The translations under genes and the position numbers were made by a program. 52,729 bases of DNA, taken from assembly GCA_938045805.1 (NCBI GenBank), contig CALIBL010000044.1, positions 1 through 52,729 of the forward strand, in the 5' to 3' direction. Shown in pieces: positions 15,954 to 25,593 of the stretch. The notes beneath the pieces are model-generated. The model saw nothing but the letters and a program-made list of their open reading frames with translations, ran no database searches and was not told where the DNA came from. Position 1 is the first letter of the stretch, and every line of letters begins with the position of its first letter. This DNA is from an uncultured Rubripirellula sp. GTDB lineage: Bacteria; Planctomycetota; Planctomycetia; Pirellulales; Pirellulaceae.

Positions 15954-18893
15954 ATGAAAAACTTTGAACAAGACGCTCGGCAAAGCCGCGTGCTTGCCTC
16001 CCCGAAACGCGATGCCTTTGTGAGGTTAGTTTCAGCATTAAGTTTGCGATTTGTCTCCGGTAAAATTTCTCGCGTGAGTCATCGATTTGCGAGGATTGTG
16101 GTGCTCTCTGCGAGCTTGAGTTCCGTTGGGGTTGTTTCCTTTGCGGAGGAATCGAGTGCGAATAATCAGGCAGCGATGGCAGCGACTCAACAGGAGCAGA
16201 TAGAGTTCTTTGAGCGACGGATCAGACCCTTGCTTGACCGCCATTGTTTTGAGTGCCACTCGGGCGATGAGCAATCAGGGGGTTTGAGTTTAGATTCTGC
16301 AATTGGAATCTCGAAGGGTGGTGACACGGGTCCCGCGGTTGTCGCTGGTGAGCCTGAGAACAGTCTACTCGTCAAGGCGGTTCGCTATGATAACCCCGAG
16401 TTTTCCATGCCACCGTCGGGCAAGTTATCGAATTCAGAGATCTCGGATTTGGAGCAGTGGATTGCTGATGGAGCACTTGATCCGAGAAAAGGTGCGGACG
16501 AAGTTTCAAAGACCGGTCGTTCAGGGCCAGGAATGTCGATCGCCGAGGGCGTTCAATTCTGGTCGTTGCAAAAGGTGGACAAGCCAAAAGTTCCCGATGC
16601 GTCAAACCCATGGGTGAGAACTCCCATTGACGCCTTTGTTTGGGAGGCACTCGCTGCCAACGGGCTAGATCCAGCACCAATGGCTTCCCGCAAGATTTTG
16701 ATTAAACGTCTTAAGTATGATTTGCTTGGGCTTCCCCCGACGATCGAAGAGATCAATGCATTCGTCAACGATCATCGACCGGACGCTTACCGGCGTCTCG
16801 TGGATCACTATCTCTCTTCCGAGCAGTATGGTGTCCGTTGGGGTCGACATTGGTTAGACGTTGCACGATACGCAGATAGCAATGGTTTGGATGAAAACCT
16901 CGCCTTTGGGAACGCGTGGCGTTACCGAGATTACGTGGTTCAAGCGTGCAACTCAGATAAGCCTTATTCGGATTTTGTCACCGAGCAAATCGCGGGTGAT
17001 CTATTGTCTCCCGCCGATCGTGATGCAATCACTGCAACAGGTTTCTTGGTCCTTGGTGCAAAAGTCTTAGCCGAACCCGATCGCGAGAAGCTCGAGATGG
17101 ACACCATTGACGAGCAGTTGGATACGATGGGTAAAGTTTTCCTTGGGATGACATTCGGCTGCGTTCGTTGCCATGATCATAAATTTGATCCCATCACGCA
17201 GGCTGATTACTACGCTCTTGCCGGTATTTTAAAAAGCACGCAAACATTTGGTGAAACGAATACCGGAGCGATTAAGCACTGGAATGAGAGAGTTTTTGCT
17301 GACGAGAAAGAACTCGAAGCAATCAAGGTCGTTGATGATCAAATTGCTGCCCTCAAAAAAGCGGCCACCGACTTTAAGAATCAGGCTTATGGCAAGTTGC
17401 GACAGAAGGTTCGAGATCAAGCTGTTGATTATCTTGTCGCCGCGACGGCTGTTGATTTGCAGATGTCCCTCAAACAAGTTGCAGAGATTGCTGATCCAAA
17501 AGGTCTGCATCCTCGAGTCCTTTATCACTGTAGGAAACATCTTCAATTTCATTCCGAGGATCCAGTGTTTGTCCCCTGGCATCAGATGAGGGGGGCTAAC
17601 CATGGAGTCAAGGTTCGAGCCTATTATCAGGATCGAGTCAGTGAGGCTCTTCAGGTCAAAACTGCCGAAGGAGAAGAAGCCAACGGAGAAGGTAGCTCGG
17701 ATAAAAGTCGTTTTGAAGAAAAGGAATTGACAGCTCTGCATGCTGCGGTGATGGATGTATCAGGTTTTCTTGCCGTACCTCCCAAGCCAGATTTTGCATT
17801 TGATGCCACAACCTACGCTGAATACGATCGCTTGATGGAAGAGGCAAGGATTTTTGAGAGCGCCGCGCCCGATGTGGATTCCATCATGAGCGTTCAGGAG
17901 GGTGAGGTGGTTTCTGAATTGGCGATTCATATTCGAGGTAGCCACCGAAACCTTGGTGAGCTTGTCGCGAAGCGTGTGCCAGAAGTCATGCAGCCTGCGG
18001 CAGGAGTCCTATCCATCGAGGAAAGTCAAAGTGGAAGACTGCAATTGGCGCGTTGGATCACATCAGGACATCATCCATTAACCTCTCGCGTCCAAGTGAA
18101 TCGAATCTGGGGATGGCATTTCGGGGCCGGTATTGTTCGCACCACGGAAAACTTTGGAGTTCTTGGGGCGAGCGCTTCTCATCCAGAACTACTTGATTGG
18201 CTGGCGTTTCAGTACGTTGACAATGGGTGGTCGACCAAGCACTTGCAGCGGATGATTGTTCTCTCGAGTGTTTATCAGCAAGATTCTCGTCACCCTCACT
18301 TTGATACCGCCTCAAACCAAGATCCTGACAATCAATTGCTTTGGAGGTATCCAACACGTCGATTGGAAGCGGAGCAAGTGCATGATTCGATTCTGATGGT
18401 TTGCGATCGGCTCGATGAATCGCTTGATGGGAAGACGGTGCCTCTGAGAAATCGTCAGTTTGTTTTTAATCATACGTCGGTCGATCACACCAAGTACGAC
18501 AGTCTTCGGCGAGCGATCTACTTGCCAGTCATTCGTAATAATTTGTACACAACGTTTGAGCAGTTTGATTTTCCCGACCCCACCATGCCAACCGGAAGTC
18601 GGTCGGTAACCACGGTTGCGCCACAAGCACTTCTACTAATGAATTCCCCAATGGTGGTTGATGCGGCAAACCATTTGGCGAAGCAAATTTTGAATCTTTC
18701 AATGAGTCGGACGTCAAGAATTGAAAGGGTCTTTCAGCAAGTCTTAGGTAGGGATCCAGAAGAGTGGGAAGTCAGAGCGTCGATGCACTTGTTGAGTGGC
18801 GTTGAGAGCCAATCAAGCAAAGATCCAATTTTGGCATGGTCTGTCCTGTGTCAAAGTTTACTAGCGGCCAATGAATTCATTTACATCCAATAG
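15954..18893 (+). CDS. PSCyt1-DUF1549-DUF1553 cytochrome c-type protein
   Basis: 979 aa, the classic planctomycete-specific cytochrome architecture. A hydrophobic segment at about 47-63 serves as leader or anchor after a basic N-terminus. PSCyt1 spans about 82-170 with CFECHSG (98-104) and MPPSGKL downstream supplying a candidate Met axial ligand. DUF1549 spans about 215-430 with RLKYDLLGLPPT, WLDVARYADSNG and a second haem site CVRCHDHKFDP near 403. A variable, possibly coiled region (about 440-640) precedes DUF1553 (about 690-960: RVQVNRIWGWHFGAGIV, SHPELLDW, MNSP). It is followed by a DUF1501 gene 17 nt away. The start is uncertain; GTG codons near 16020 and 16074 would give shorter leaders. 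Electron-transfer role inferred. Confidence 0.94.
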   Translation: MKNFEQDARQSRVLASPKRDAFVRLVSALSLRFVSGKISRVSHRFARIVVLSASLSSVGVVSFAEESSANNQAAMAATQQEQIEFFERRIRPLLDRHCFECHSGDEQSGGLSLDSAIGISKGGDTGPAVVAGEPENSLLVKAVRYDNPEFSMPPSGKLSNSEISDLEQWIADGALDPRKGADEVSKTGRSGPGMSIAEGVQFWSLQKVDKPKVPDASNPWVRTPIDAFVWEALAANGLDPAPMASRKILIKRLKYDLLGLPPTIEEINAFVNDHRPDAYRRLVDHYLSSEQYGVRWGRHWLDVARYADSNGLDENLAFGNAWRYRDYVVQACNSDKPYSDFVTEQIAGDLLSPADRDAITATGFLVLGAKVLAEPDREKLEMDTIDEQLDTMGKVFLGMTFGCVRCHDHKFDPITQADYYALAGILKSTQTFGETNTGAIKHWNERVFADEKELEAIKVVDDQIAALKKAATDFKNQAYGKLRQKVRDQAVDYLVAATAVDLQMSLKQVAEIADPKGLHPRVLYHCRKHLQFHSEDPVFVPWHQMRGANHGVKVRAYYQDRVSEALQVKTAEGEEANGEGSSDKSRFEEKELTALHAAVMDVSGFLAVPPKPDFAFDATTYAEYDRLMEEARIFESAAPDVDSIMSVQEGEVVSELAIHIRGSHRNLGELVAKRVPEVMQPAAGVLSIEESQSGRLQLARWITSGHHPLTSRVQVNRIWGWHFGAGIVRTTENFGVLGASASHPELLDWLAFQYVDNGWSTKHLQRMIVLSSVYQQDSRHPHFDTASNQDPDNQLLWRYPTRRLEAEQVHDSILMVCDRLDESLDGKTVPLRNRQFVFNHTSVDHTKYDSLRRAIYLPVIRNNLYTTFEQFDFPDPTMPTGSRSVTTVAPQALLLMNSPMVVDAANHLAKQILNLSMSRTSRIERVFQQVLGRDPEEWEVRASMHLLSGVESQSSKDPILAWSVLCQSLLAANEFIYIQ

Positions 18894-18910
18894 TAGAAGG
18901 TGCATGTTTG

Positions 18911-20398
18911 ATGAAGGATGTGAAGGAACGCGAGTTGGGGACAATCGGGACGCGTCGCGAATTGCTTCGAGCCAGCGCTGTTGGTTTTGGGCAACTCGCC
19001 TTCGCTTCAATGCTACATCAAGTTGCCGCTGGTGATGACGCAAAGATTCTCACCGATGGTTCGGGAGAAAAGTTATCGGCGGGGCGGGATTCAAAGCGTA
19101 GTGGTGTTCTTCCCGTGAAAGGGCCGCACCATGTGCCTCGAGCGAAACGAGTAGTTTTCCTTTTCATGAAGGGGGGGCCTTCTCATGTCGATACTTTCGA
19201 TCCCAAGCCTCTGCTGGACCGCGATCATGGAAAGCCACTTCCGTTTCCACTCCCACGCGTGACTTTTGCAAAACAGGGTAATCTGCTGCGGTCCCCTTGG
19301 AAGTTCAAGCAGTACGGCGAGAGTGGATTACCCGTGAGTTCGTTGTTCCCACATGTCGCTAAACATGTGGATGAGCTTTGTGTTTTGCGATCTGTGCATG
19401 GAACCAATCCCGCACACGGTGGAGCCCTTTTGAAATTGCATACGGGAAGTGATCAGTTTGTAAGGCCAAGTATGGGGTCATGGGTGACCTACGGTCTTGG
19501 TACGGAAAATGAAAACCTGCCGACGTTCGTGACTATCTGCCCGACACTCGCGCACGGCGGTGTCAATAATTGGGGGGCGGCTTTTTTACCGGCCGACTGT
19601 CAAGGGACACCCATCGGTAACGCGTCGATCTCTTCCACCAAGGCGACTGTCAAGCACATCTCGAATTTGCAGTTATCAAATGATGATCAGCGAAACCAGC
19701 TGGACTTTATTGCAATGCTCAATGCGAAGCATCTAGAGCGGTACCCTGATGAATCAATGTTGGAGTCGCGTCTGAATTCTTTTGAGCTTGCGTTTCGAAT
19801 GCAACGTTCCATGCCGGAGATTCAGTCATTGAACGCCGAAACGCAGGCGACACAGCATCTTTACGGGATTGACGATCCGGTGACTGAGGATTTTGGTCGG
19901 CAATGCTTGATGGCTCGCCGCCTACTGGAACGTGGAGTTCGGTTTGTGCAGGTGACTCACAGCGATAGCGAAGTGCAATGGGATCAGCACAGCGATCTTT
20001 ATCATGGACATACCAAGAATTCTGCTGAGGTGGATAAGCCGATAGCCGGATTCCTTACCGATTTGAAGCAGCGAGGTTTGTTGGAAGATACTTTGGTGCT
20101 CTGGGGTGGTGAGTTTGGTAGAACTCCAACCGCCCAGGGAACCAACGGTCGAGACCATAATCCTCACGGGTTCACAATGTGGATGGCCGGTGGTGGTGTC
20201 AAGGGAGGCTATGCATACGGCGCGACCGATGAATATGGATATTACGCAGCAGAAAATAAAATGCATGTTCATGACCTACACGCCACGCTCTTGCATTTAA
20301 TGGGTCTTGATCACGAGCGTCTGACCTATCGGCATGCGGGGCGAGATTTTCGTTTAACCGATGTTGCTGGGCGAGTGGCGACCGATATTTTGGCATAG
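18911..20398 (+). CDS. DUF1501 protein with Tat leader
   Basis: About 495 aa. The Tat-type leader reads TRRELLRASAVGFG near residues 15-28. Family motifs: KRVVFLFMKGGPSHVDTFDPKP, SLFPHVAKHVDELCVLRSVHG, HGGALLKLHTG, then WGGEFGRTPTAQG and GRDHNPHGF near the C-terminal third. It belongs to the longer DUF1501 subgroup that pairs with PSCyt1-DUF1549-DUF1553 proteins, whereas the two shorter copies (429 and 437 aa) pair with DUF1549 proteins that lack PSCyt1. ATG 18911 is preferred over TTG 18908; AGAAGG near 18895-18900 is the ribosome site. Function unproven. Confidence 0.94.
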   Translation: MKDVKERELGTIGTRRELLRASAVGFGQLAFASMLHQVAAGDDAKILTDGSGEKLSAGRDSKRSGVLPVKGPHHVPRAKRVVFLFMKGGPSHVDTFDPKPLLDRDHGKPLPFPLPRVTFAKQGNLLRSPWKFKQYGESGLPVSSLFPHVAKHVDELCVLRSVHGTNPAHGGALLKLHTGSDQFVRPSMGSWVTYGLGTENENLPTFVTICPTLAHGGVNNWGAAFLPADCQGTPIGNASISSTKATVKHISNLQLSNDDQRNQLDFIAMLNAKHLERYPDESMLESRLNSFELAFRMQRSMPEIQSLNAETQATQHLYGIDDPVTEDFGRQCLMARRLLERGVRFVQVTHSDSEVQWDQHSDLYHGHTKNSAEVDKPIAGFLTDLKQRGLLEDTLVLWGGEFGRTPTAQGTNGRDHNPHGFTMWMAGGGVKGGYAYGATDEYGYYAAENKMHVHDLHATLLHLMGLDHERLTYRHAGRDFRLTDVAGRVATDILA

Positions 20399-20438
20399 CG
20401 ACCAGCGATGGATTGAAAAGAGCACGGGGAATCGACTG

Positions 20439-22043
20439 ATGACCGATTTTTATTTGCCGATGTCGCGAAAGCGGAACCGATTCGTTACTGGACGTTACGG
20501 AATTGAAAGAAGAGATTTTCTTCGATACGTCGCTGCGGTTTCAGCCATTCCATGCCTGCCGCTTCAGTCACAGGAGTCGGTGGTCCAAAAACCGCGATTC
20601 CAGACCGATCCATTTTCGTTGGGGGTCGCTTCCGGTGATCCAACTTCCACTGGTGTTGTTCTTTGGACACGACTTGCTGCCGGTCCTATCGATATTGGGG
20701 GGTTGCCAAAGCGGCCCTTCGAGGTGCGGTGGGAGATCTCCGAAGACGAGAGTTTTTCTTCGGTCGTCAAAAGTGGAACGACCATTGCTTTGCCTCAGTT
20801 AGGGCACTCGGTCCATGTTGAGGCAGATGGTTTGGAGCCATGGCGTTGGTACTTTTACCGTTTTCATGCTGGGGAAGCGACGAGTCCCGTTGGACGCACT
20901 CGCACCGCACCAAAGGCAGAAGTGATGCCTGATCAGTTGCGTTTTGCCTTTACATCATGCCAGCATTTTGAAACCGGATATTTTAACGGCTACAGCCATA
21001 TGAATCGGGAGGATTTCGACCTCGTGGTTCATCTTGGAGATTACATCTACGAATATGCTGGTCGCGATAAATTGCCACGCAAGCATCTTGGTGGTGAGCT
21101 ACACACGCTTGACGATTATCGGCAGAGGTACGCTCAATATCGAACGGATGATCAGCTTCGCGAGGCACACCGCTTATTTCCTTGGCTGGTAACTTGGGAT
21201 GACCATGAGTTTGACAATAACTACGCGAATCTTGTCTCGGAGGAGGATGGCGTTTCGCCTGAGGCATTTCTTGCACGCAGGATGAATGCTTATCAAGCGT
21301 ATTATGAGTTCATGCCGCTTCGGCGTAAGTCGTTTCCTTCTGGTCCACACATGAAGCTTTACCGAAGATGTCGGTATGGTCGTTTGGCTAACTTTCATGT
21401 TCTTGATACGAGGCAATACCGAACCGATCAACCCAATGGTGATCATCAAAAGCCGATGGTTGGGAAGGTGTTTGATGCTAACACAACGATGCTCGGAGCA
21501 GATCAGGAACAGTGGCTGATGTCAGGTCTAACGCGATCGAATGCCACTTGGAACGTTCTTGCTCAACAGGTCATGATGGCACCCTTGAATCGAGGTGATT
21601 TGGAATCTCCAAAGTACAGCATGGATCAGTGGCCGGGATACGAATTTAGTCGTCGTCGCTTACTGCGTTTTATGCATGAACGGTCGGTGCCTAATCCCGT
21701 TGTTCTCACCGGTGATATTCATGTGAACTGGGTGAATGACCTGCAGCTCGACTTCGAGGACTCCAGTTCACCGCTCGTGGGGACGGAGTTGGTGGGGACA
21801 TCGATGACCTCAGGTGGAAACGGTGGCAACGTCATCAAGGAGTACGAGCGAGCACGAGATCAGAACTCATTTGTGCGATGGTATAACTCGAACCGCGGTT
21901 ACGTTTCTTGTACTCTCACACCGAATGATTGGGTCACGAACTACCAAGTAACGCCAATTGTCGATCAGCTCGGTTCCCCGATGCACACGGCAGCCAGTTT
22001 TCGAATTCAAAATGGCAGACCCGGTGCAGAGCAAATCAGTTAG
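20439..22043 (+). CDS. PhoD-like phosphodiesterase/alkaline phosphatase, Tat-exported
   Basis: 534 aa. The Tat leader ERRDFLRYVAAVS lies near residues 23-35. An N-terminal Ig-like domain (SLGVASGDPTSTGVVLWTRL) precedes the metallophosphatase domain: SCQHFETGYFN, HLGDYIYEYAG, WDDHEFDNNYAN, DTRQYRTDQ, QQVMMAPLN and LTGDIHVNW, all typical PhoD metal-site segments. PhoD enzymes release phosphate from phosphodiesters and wall or nucleotide substrates outside the cell. ATG 20439 is chosen because GGGGA (20426-20430) lies 8 nt upstream and it avoids overlap with the DUF1501 gene; an in-frame ATG at 20361 would overlap it. The stop overlaps the stop of the convergent sulfatase by 4 nt. Confidence 0.94.
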   Translation: MTDFYLPMSRKRNRFVTGRYGIERRDFLRYVAAVSAIPCLPLQSQESVVQKPRFQTDPFSLGVASGDPTSTGVVLWTRLAAGPIDIGGLPKRPFEVRWEISEDESFSSVVKSGTTIALPQLGHSVHVEADGLEPWRWYFYRFHAGEATSPVGRTRTAPKAEVMPDQLRFAFTSCQHFETGYFNGYSHMNREDFDLVVHLGDYIYEYAGRDKLPRKHLGGELHTLDDYRQRYAQYRTDDQLREAHRLFPWLVTWDDHEFDNNYANLVSEEDGVSPEAFLARRMNAYQAYYEFMPLRRKSFPSGPHMKLYRRCRYGRLANFHVLDTRQYRTDQPNGDHQKPMVGKVFDANTTMLGADQEQWLMSGLTRSNATWNVLAQQVMMAPLNRGDLESPKYSMDQWPGYEFSRRRLLRFMHERSVPNPVVLTGDIHVNWVNDLQLDFEDSSSPLVGTELVGTSMTSGGNGGNVIKEYERARDQNSFVRWYNSNRGYVSCTLTPNDWVTNYQVTPIVDQLGSPMHTAASFRIQNGRPGAEQIS

Positions 22044-23734
22044 CGAGAGATCGATTTTGTTGCGGGGAGATGATTCGCCATTCCGGCATCTGTGCGGTTT
22101 AGCTCATTTTCGGTCGCTTGCCGCATCCTTTGCAATCTGCGCTGATGGATCTTCCTTGTCGCCAAGTTATGTAGCTCGTCCGGATCTTTTTCAAGATGAT
22201 AAAGTTCTTCCGTTTCGCCCTCGATTAGATTTCGAATGTATTTAAATTTGCCTTCGGCGAGCATCACGTACCACGGGACACCGGGGCCATGATAGAGTTT
22301 CGGGTCGTCCTTGGATGGAATTTCGTTGGTGTCACTTCCGTAGATCTTGCCGGTATGGACGAGCATGGCTGGCGATTGTCTTTGTAGAGTTGCTGACTGA
22401 AAAAGCGGAGTCAGATCTTCTCCGTGCATTTTCCATGGCAGCGGTACCTTTGCATTGGCGAGAATCGTTGGTGCAAGATCGACACCACTCACTGGGTTGT
22501 TGATCACTCGACCCGCAGAGAGTTTCTGATCCTTGCGAGTTGGGCGAATGATTAACGGAGCTTCAACGGTTGCGCGGTAGGGCGCAACTTTACTCTTAAA
22601 TCCATGTTGCCCCCAAGCGAAACCCTGATCTGATGTGAAGATAATCAGGGTGTTTTCATCTTGACCGGAGTCGATGAGTGCTTGAAGGAGCCTGCCAACA
22701 CCCTCGTCTATCGCCAGCACACCCTGATGATACTGACGAATCCAATCTTTGAGTGAACGGCCTGGGATGTCCTTCATGCCAACGGGAGAGACATCTCTGG
22801 TTTTCTTCTCTACCGGCTTACCATCTTTTCCTGGTTCCCAATGCTCCATTGCTTGTGCGTACTGCGGTTTGCCTTTGCGCGGCGGATAGATGTCTTTGGG
22901 GTTTGGTATCTCGAGATTTGGGTATGCATCGAGATGTCTTTCAGCAGGTGTAAAAGGTCCATGGACAGCACCGTAGCAGAGCCAAAGGTACCAGGGTTCT
23001 TCCGATTTTTGCTCGCGTTCGATGAACTCTATCGCCCAATCAGTGTAGTTGTCGGTGGAGTAGCCTCGCGTCATTTCGGGGGCGCCCCCATTGGTGCTAA
23101 TGAGTTGGTTGTCGTAGTAGTTGGGGGCATTGTTCGGATAACCAGGTCGATTCCAAACGCGTTGATGATCCCAGTCACGACCGTACCCCGTGTCCCTTCC
23201 AGTATGCCATTTGCCGATGTGGGCGGTGGTGTAACCATGCTGTCGCAAGACGCTTGGCCAGAAGCGACACTTTTCTGGATCGTAGGTACTGCCGGGGTAT
23301 TCTCCATCCATCCGCATGGATTCAATGCCGTGTTGATGAAGGCCTGTCAGCATCGATGCTCGAGAAGGCATGCACCATGCTCCGATGTAGGCATGCTCAA
23401 ACCGGACGCCATTTTTTGCGAGACGATCGATGTTGGGTGTATTGACCCAGGGGTAAGCGTCTTCGTAACAGCTGACGGTTCGGTAAGATTGATCATCGGT
23501 GTAGATAAATAGAATGTTGGGTCTTCCATCGCGTGCGATGTCAGTCGAGTCAGCCTTTGATGAATGTGTGGGGATCGGATCAGCGTGTGAGCGAGTGGGT
23601 AGGGCTACCCAAATGACCGCAAGTACCGTCATGCTCGACGCCCAATGAAGCATCATTGCGGTGAGTCTGGTTGCTGCGGTGTTCACATTGGTGCGATGCA
23701 TGATATTGGTTGTCTTTTTAATGTCCGTGTTCAT
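22040..23734 (-). CDS. Secreted sulfatase (CMPSR)
   Basis: Family S1 sulfatase, up to 564 aa. Hydrophobic leader at about 33-45 with cleavage near SHA-DP; ATG at 23701 would shorten the N-terminal region. YTDDQS at 78-83 is the metal-site start, and the formylglycine motif is CMPSR at 121-125 with ASMLTG. GKWHTG and FTSDQGFAWGQHG give further substrate and metal contacts. The C-terminal half includes an EELYHLEKDPDELHNL segment found in arylsulfatase/iduronate-sulfatase-like enzymes. It lies 51 nt downstream of the next sulfatase on the same strand, so the two are probably one transcript. Substrate unknown. Confidence 0.95.
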   Translation of the reverse strand: MNTDIKKTTNIMHRTNVNTAATRLTAMMLHWASSMTVLAVIWVALPTRSHADPIPTHSSKADSTDIARDGRPNILFIYTDDQSYRTVSCYEDAYPWVNTPNIDRLAKNGVRFEHAYIGAWCMPSRASMLTGLHQHGIESMRMDGEYPGSTYDPEKCRFWPSVLRQHGYTTAHIGKWHTGRDTGYGRDWDHQRVWNRPGYPNNAPNYYDNQLISTNGGAPEMTRGYSTDNYTDWAIEFIEREQKSEEPWYLWLCYGAVHGPFTPAERHLDAYPNLEIPNPKDIYPPRKGKPQYAQAMEHWEPGKDGKPVEKKTRDVSPVGMKDIPGRSLKDWIRQYHQGVLAIDEGVGRLLQALIDSGQDENTLIIFTSDQGFAWGQHGFKSKVAPYRATVEAPLIIRPTRKDQKLSAGRVINNPVSGVDLAPTILANAKVPLPWKMHGEDLTPLFQSATLQRQSPAMLVHTGKIYGSDTNEIPSKDDPKLYHGPGVPWYVMLAEGKFKYIRNLIEGETEELYHLEKDPDELHNLATRKIHQRRLQRMRQATENELNRTDAGMANHLPATKSISR

Positions 23735-23785
23735 TCAGATAGTTAGGCGTCGGATTGGCGATTAGTGGTTTTGATGCTGTAATCT

Positions 23786-25195
23786 TTAGTTTGCAAGGTA
23801 ATCTTCGCCCTGCCAGCTCCTCAGTACCGATCTCTGCCATTGTTCGAGTGCTGCCTGCATCGCTGACGCTTTGTCCGGAAATTGCCCCGCTAAGTTTGTG
23901 GCTTCCATGGGATCATCTTGAAGGTTGTACAGTTCGATTTTCACGATCTGATTATTTTCGATTCGATGGAACTTCCATGGCCATGAATTCCAAGCGGCAT
24001 GTCCATTGAGTTGATCCAGATTCTTTTTGGGGAATTGCTTCACGTTTTTTAGAAGCCGGTCGGGGTGTGGGTTTGGGCGACCGTTAGCTTTAGCCTCCAT
24101 CAGTTCTCGTATCACGCGATCGCTATAGGTCGCTTGCCCTGCTTCATAGCCATGCCAAAAACCCATCGGTTTGTTTCGGCTGCTGGTTTCTCCGCGCAGA
24201 ATGGGTAAGAGATCGATACCATCGAGATAAGGTTGATTGTTTAGTGAACACTCAGCAAGCGCGGCAATGGTGGGGTAGAAGTCAGACGAGTGCGCTGGGG
24301 TATCGATAACTTTCGGTTGGAAGTGTTCGGGCCATTCAAAGATCGTTGGGACACGGAGCCCCCCCTCGTAAATACTTCCTTTCTTGTCGCGTCCCCCCGA
24401 AGACTCCGGGACGAGGCCGCCATTGTCGCTCGTGTAGATGAGTAAGGTGTCTTTTTCAATTTCCCATTCACGAAGAGCAGTACGTAACCGTCCGACCTGT
24501 TGATCGAGCAGGGTGATTTCGCGAAAGTATCCCGGTTTTTTTGTGTTCTGGTCGTTGTAGAGCGTGTCGGCGTCTGTCATTGCCGTGGGGATTTCACGTT
24601 GCGGGTCATGTGGCGAGGGGAACCATGTAATCGCGAGGAAGGGCGAATCTGAATCTTTATGTCTTCGGATAAAATCAAGGGTTGCGTCCATCGCGATCAC
24701 CGAACCCTGGCCTTTGATCTGTTTGTATTCCCCGTTCTGGCTAAGGTACGGATCGAGGTCAAAAAAGTTGAGTCCTGAGAGCCACTCGTCAAATCCAGCA
24801 TTTCCGGGGCAAGTTGGGCTTTGAGGTTGAACGGATCCAATGTGCCACTTGCCAAAATGTCCAGTCGTGTAACCTCTGGATTTAAGTCTTTCAGCGATCG
24901 TGATTTCATTTGGTCGCATGTAGTGACCGTGATTGGGAACATTGCAACGAAATGGGTGGCGGCCGGTCATCACACTCGCTCGGGTTGGTGAGCAGACCGG
25001 AGCACTGGCGTAGAATCGATTCATGACAACGCCAACTTGTGCCATTGCATCAAGAGAGGGTGTTTGAACGAATGGATGTCCCGTGAATCCGGTATCCCCA
25101 TAGCCGTGGTCATCCGCCATCACCAAAATGATATTGGGCTGTTCGGCATGAATGCTCGGTGAGAATACAAAACCGATTAATGCGATCGCAATCAT
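23786..25195 (-). CDS. Secreted sulfatase (CSPTR)
   Basis: Family S1 sulfatase, 469 aa from ATG 25195. This start has GGAG nine bases upstream and a clean Sec leader (hydrophobic 2-11, cleavage after HA at about 17); an upstream in-frame start at 25267 would bury it. Motifs: MADDHGYGDTG at 26-36, the formylglycine motif CSPTR at 68-72 with ASVMTGR, GKWHIG, and YTSDNGGL. The C-terminus has LYNLQDDPMEATNLAG, common in arylsulfatases acting on polysaccharides. It is the first gene of a two-sulfatase operon and is divergent from the DUF1080 gene 398 nt away. Confidence 0.95.
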   Translation of the reverse strand: MIAIALIGFVFSPSIHAEQPNIILVMADDHGYGDTGFTGHPFVQTPSLDAMAQVGVVMNRFYASAPVCSPTRASVMTGRHPFRCNVPNHGHYMRPNEITIAERLKSRGYTTGHFGKWHIGSVQPQSPTCPGNAGFDEWLSGLNFFDLDPYLSQNGEYKQIKGQGSVIAMDATLDFIRRHKDSDSPFLAITWFPSPHDPQREIPTAMTDADTLYNDQNTKKPGYFREITLLDQQVGRLRTALREWEIEKDTLLIYTSDNGGLVPESSGGRDKKGSIYEGGLRVPTIFEWPEHFQPKVIDTPAHSSDFYPTIAALAECSLNNQPYLDGIDLLPILRGETSSRNKPMGFWHGYEAGQATYSDRVIRELMEAKANGRPNPHPDRLLKNVKQFPKKNLDQLNGHAAWNSWPWKFHRIENNQIVKIELYNLQDDPMEATNLAGQFPDKASAMQAALEQWQRSVLRSWQGEDYLAN

Positions 25196-25593
25196 CTTCA
25201 ATCGCTCCAAGTACCGGTTAAGGCGAATGTGATGTGCGTGGATTGTGGTGGAGAGATTCAAGAGCATTGGGGGGCATCCGAAAACGAAGGCTGGTGAACG
25301 ATGACCATAAATATTAACAGGTTCTTCGCTGCATTTCGGACGTGATTTGGGATTCGTTATTCGATCGAATTAGTTGCGGGATTGACGGATTCTTTCGTGG
25401 ATAGCTCAGATACTTGCTGAGAAAATTAAACTACGTACGACTGAGTGTCGCTTGATTTGGTAGACTTCTGCGAGGCATTCAAACCTTTATGGAAGCTGTG
25501 AATGCTAAGGAGTTTGGCTGGATTCGCTCGAAGAAACCGCCACCATGCTAATGTCCCTGTCACGTCAGAAATTTTTCTCAAAGGATCGACTGA
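25196..25593. promoter_or_regulatory. Divergent intergenic region between sulfatase and DUF1080 genes
   Basis: 398 nt with no convincing open reading frame. It separates divergent genes, so it should contain two promoters and possibly shared control sites. TTGACG near 25383 resembles a -35 hexamer, but no good -10 partner is evident. GGAG for the minus-strand sulfatase and AAAGGA for the plus-strand DUF1080 gene are the only sites I can name. Confidence 0.45.

Noticed and set aside
17229..17741. 170-codon open frame on the minus strand inside the PSCyt1-DUF1549 gene
   Set aside because: Antisense to the variable middle of a real gene; no recognisable protein features.
22841..23512. 223-codon open frame on the plus strand within a sulfatase gene
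   Set aside because: It lies entirely antisense to a well-supported sulfatase, has no leader, domain or ribosome site, and its composition is that of a shadow frame.
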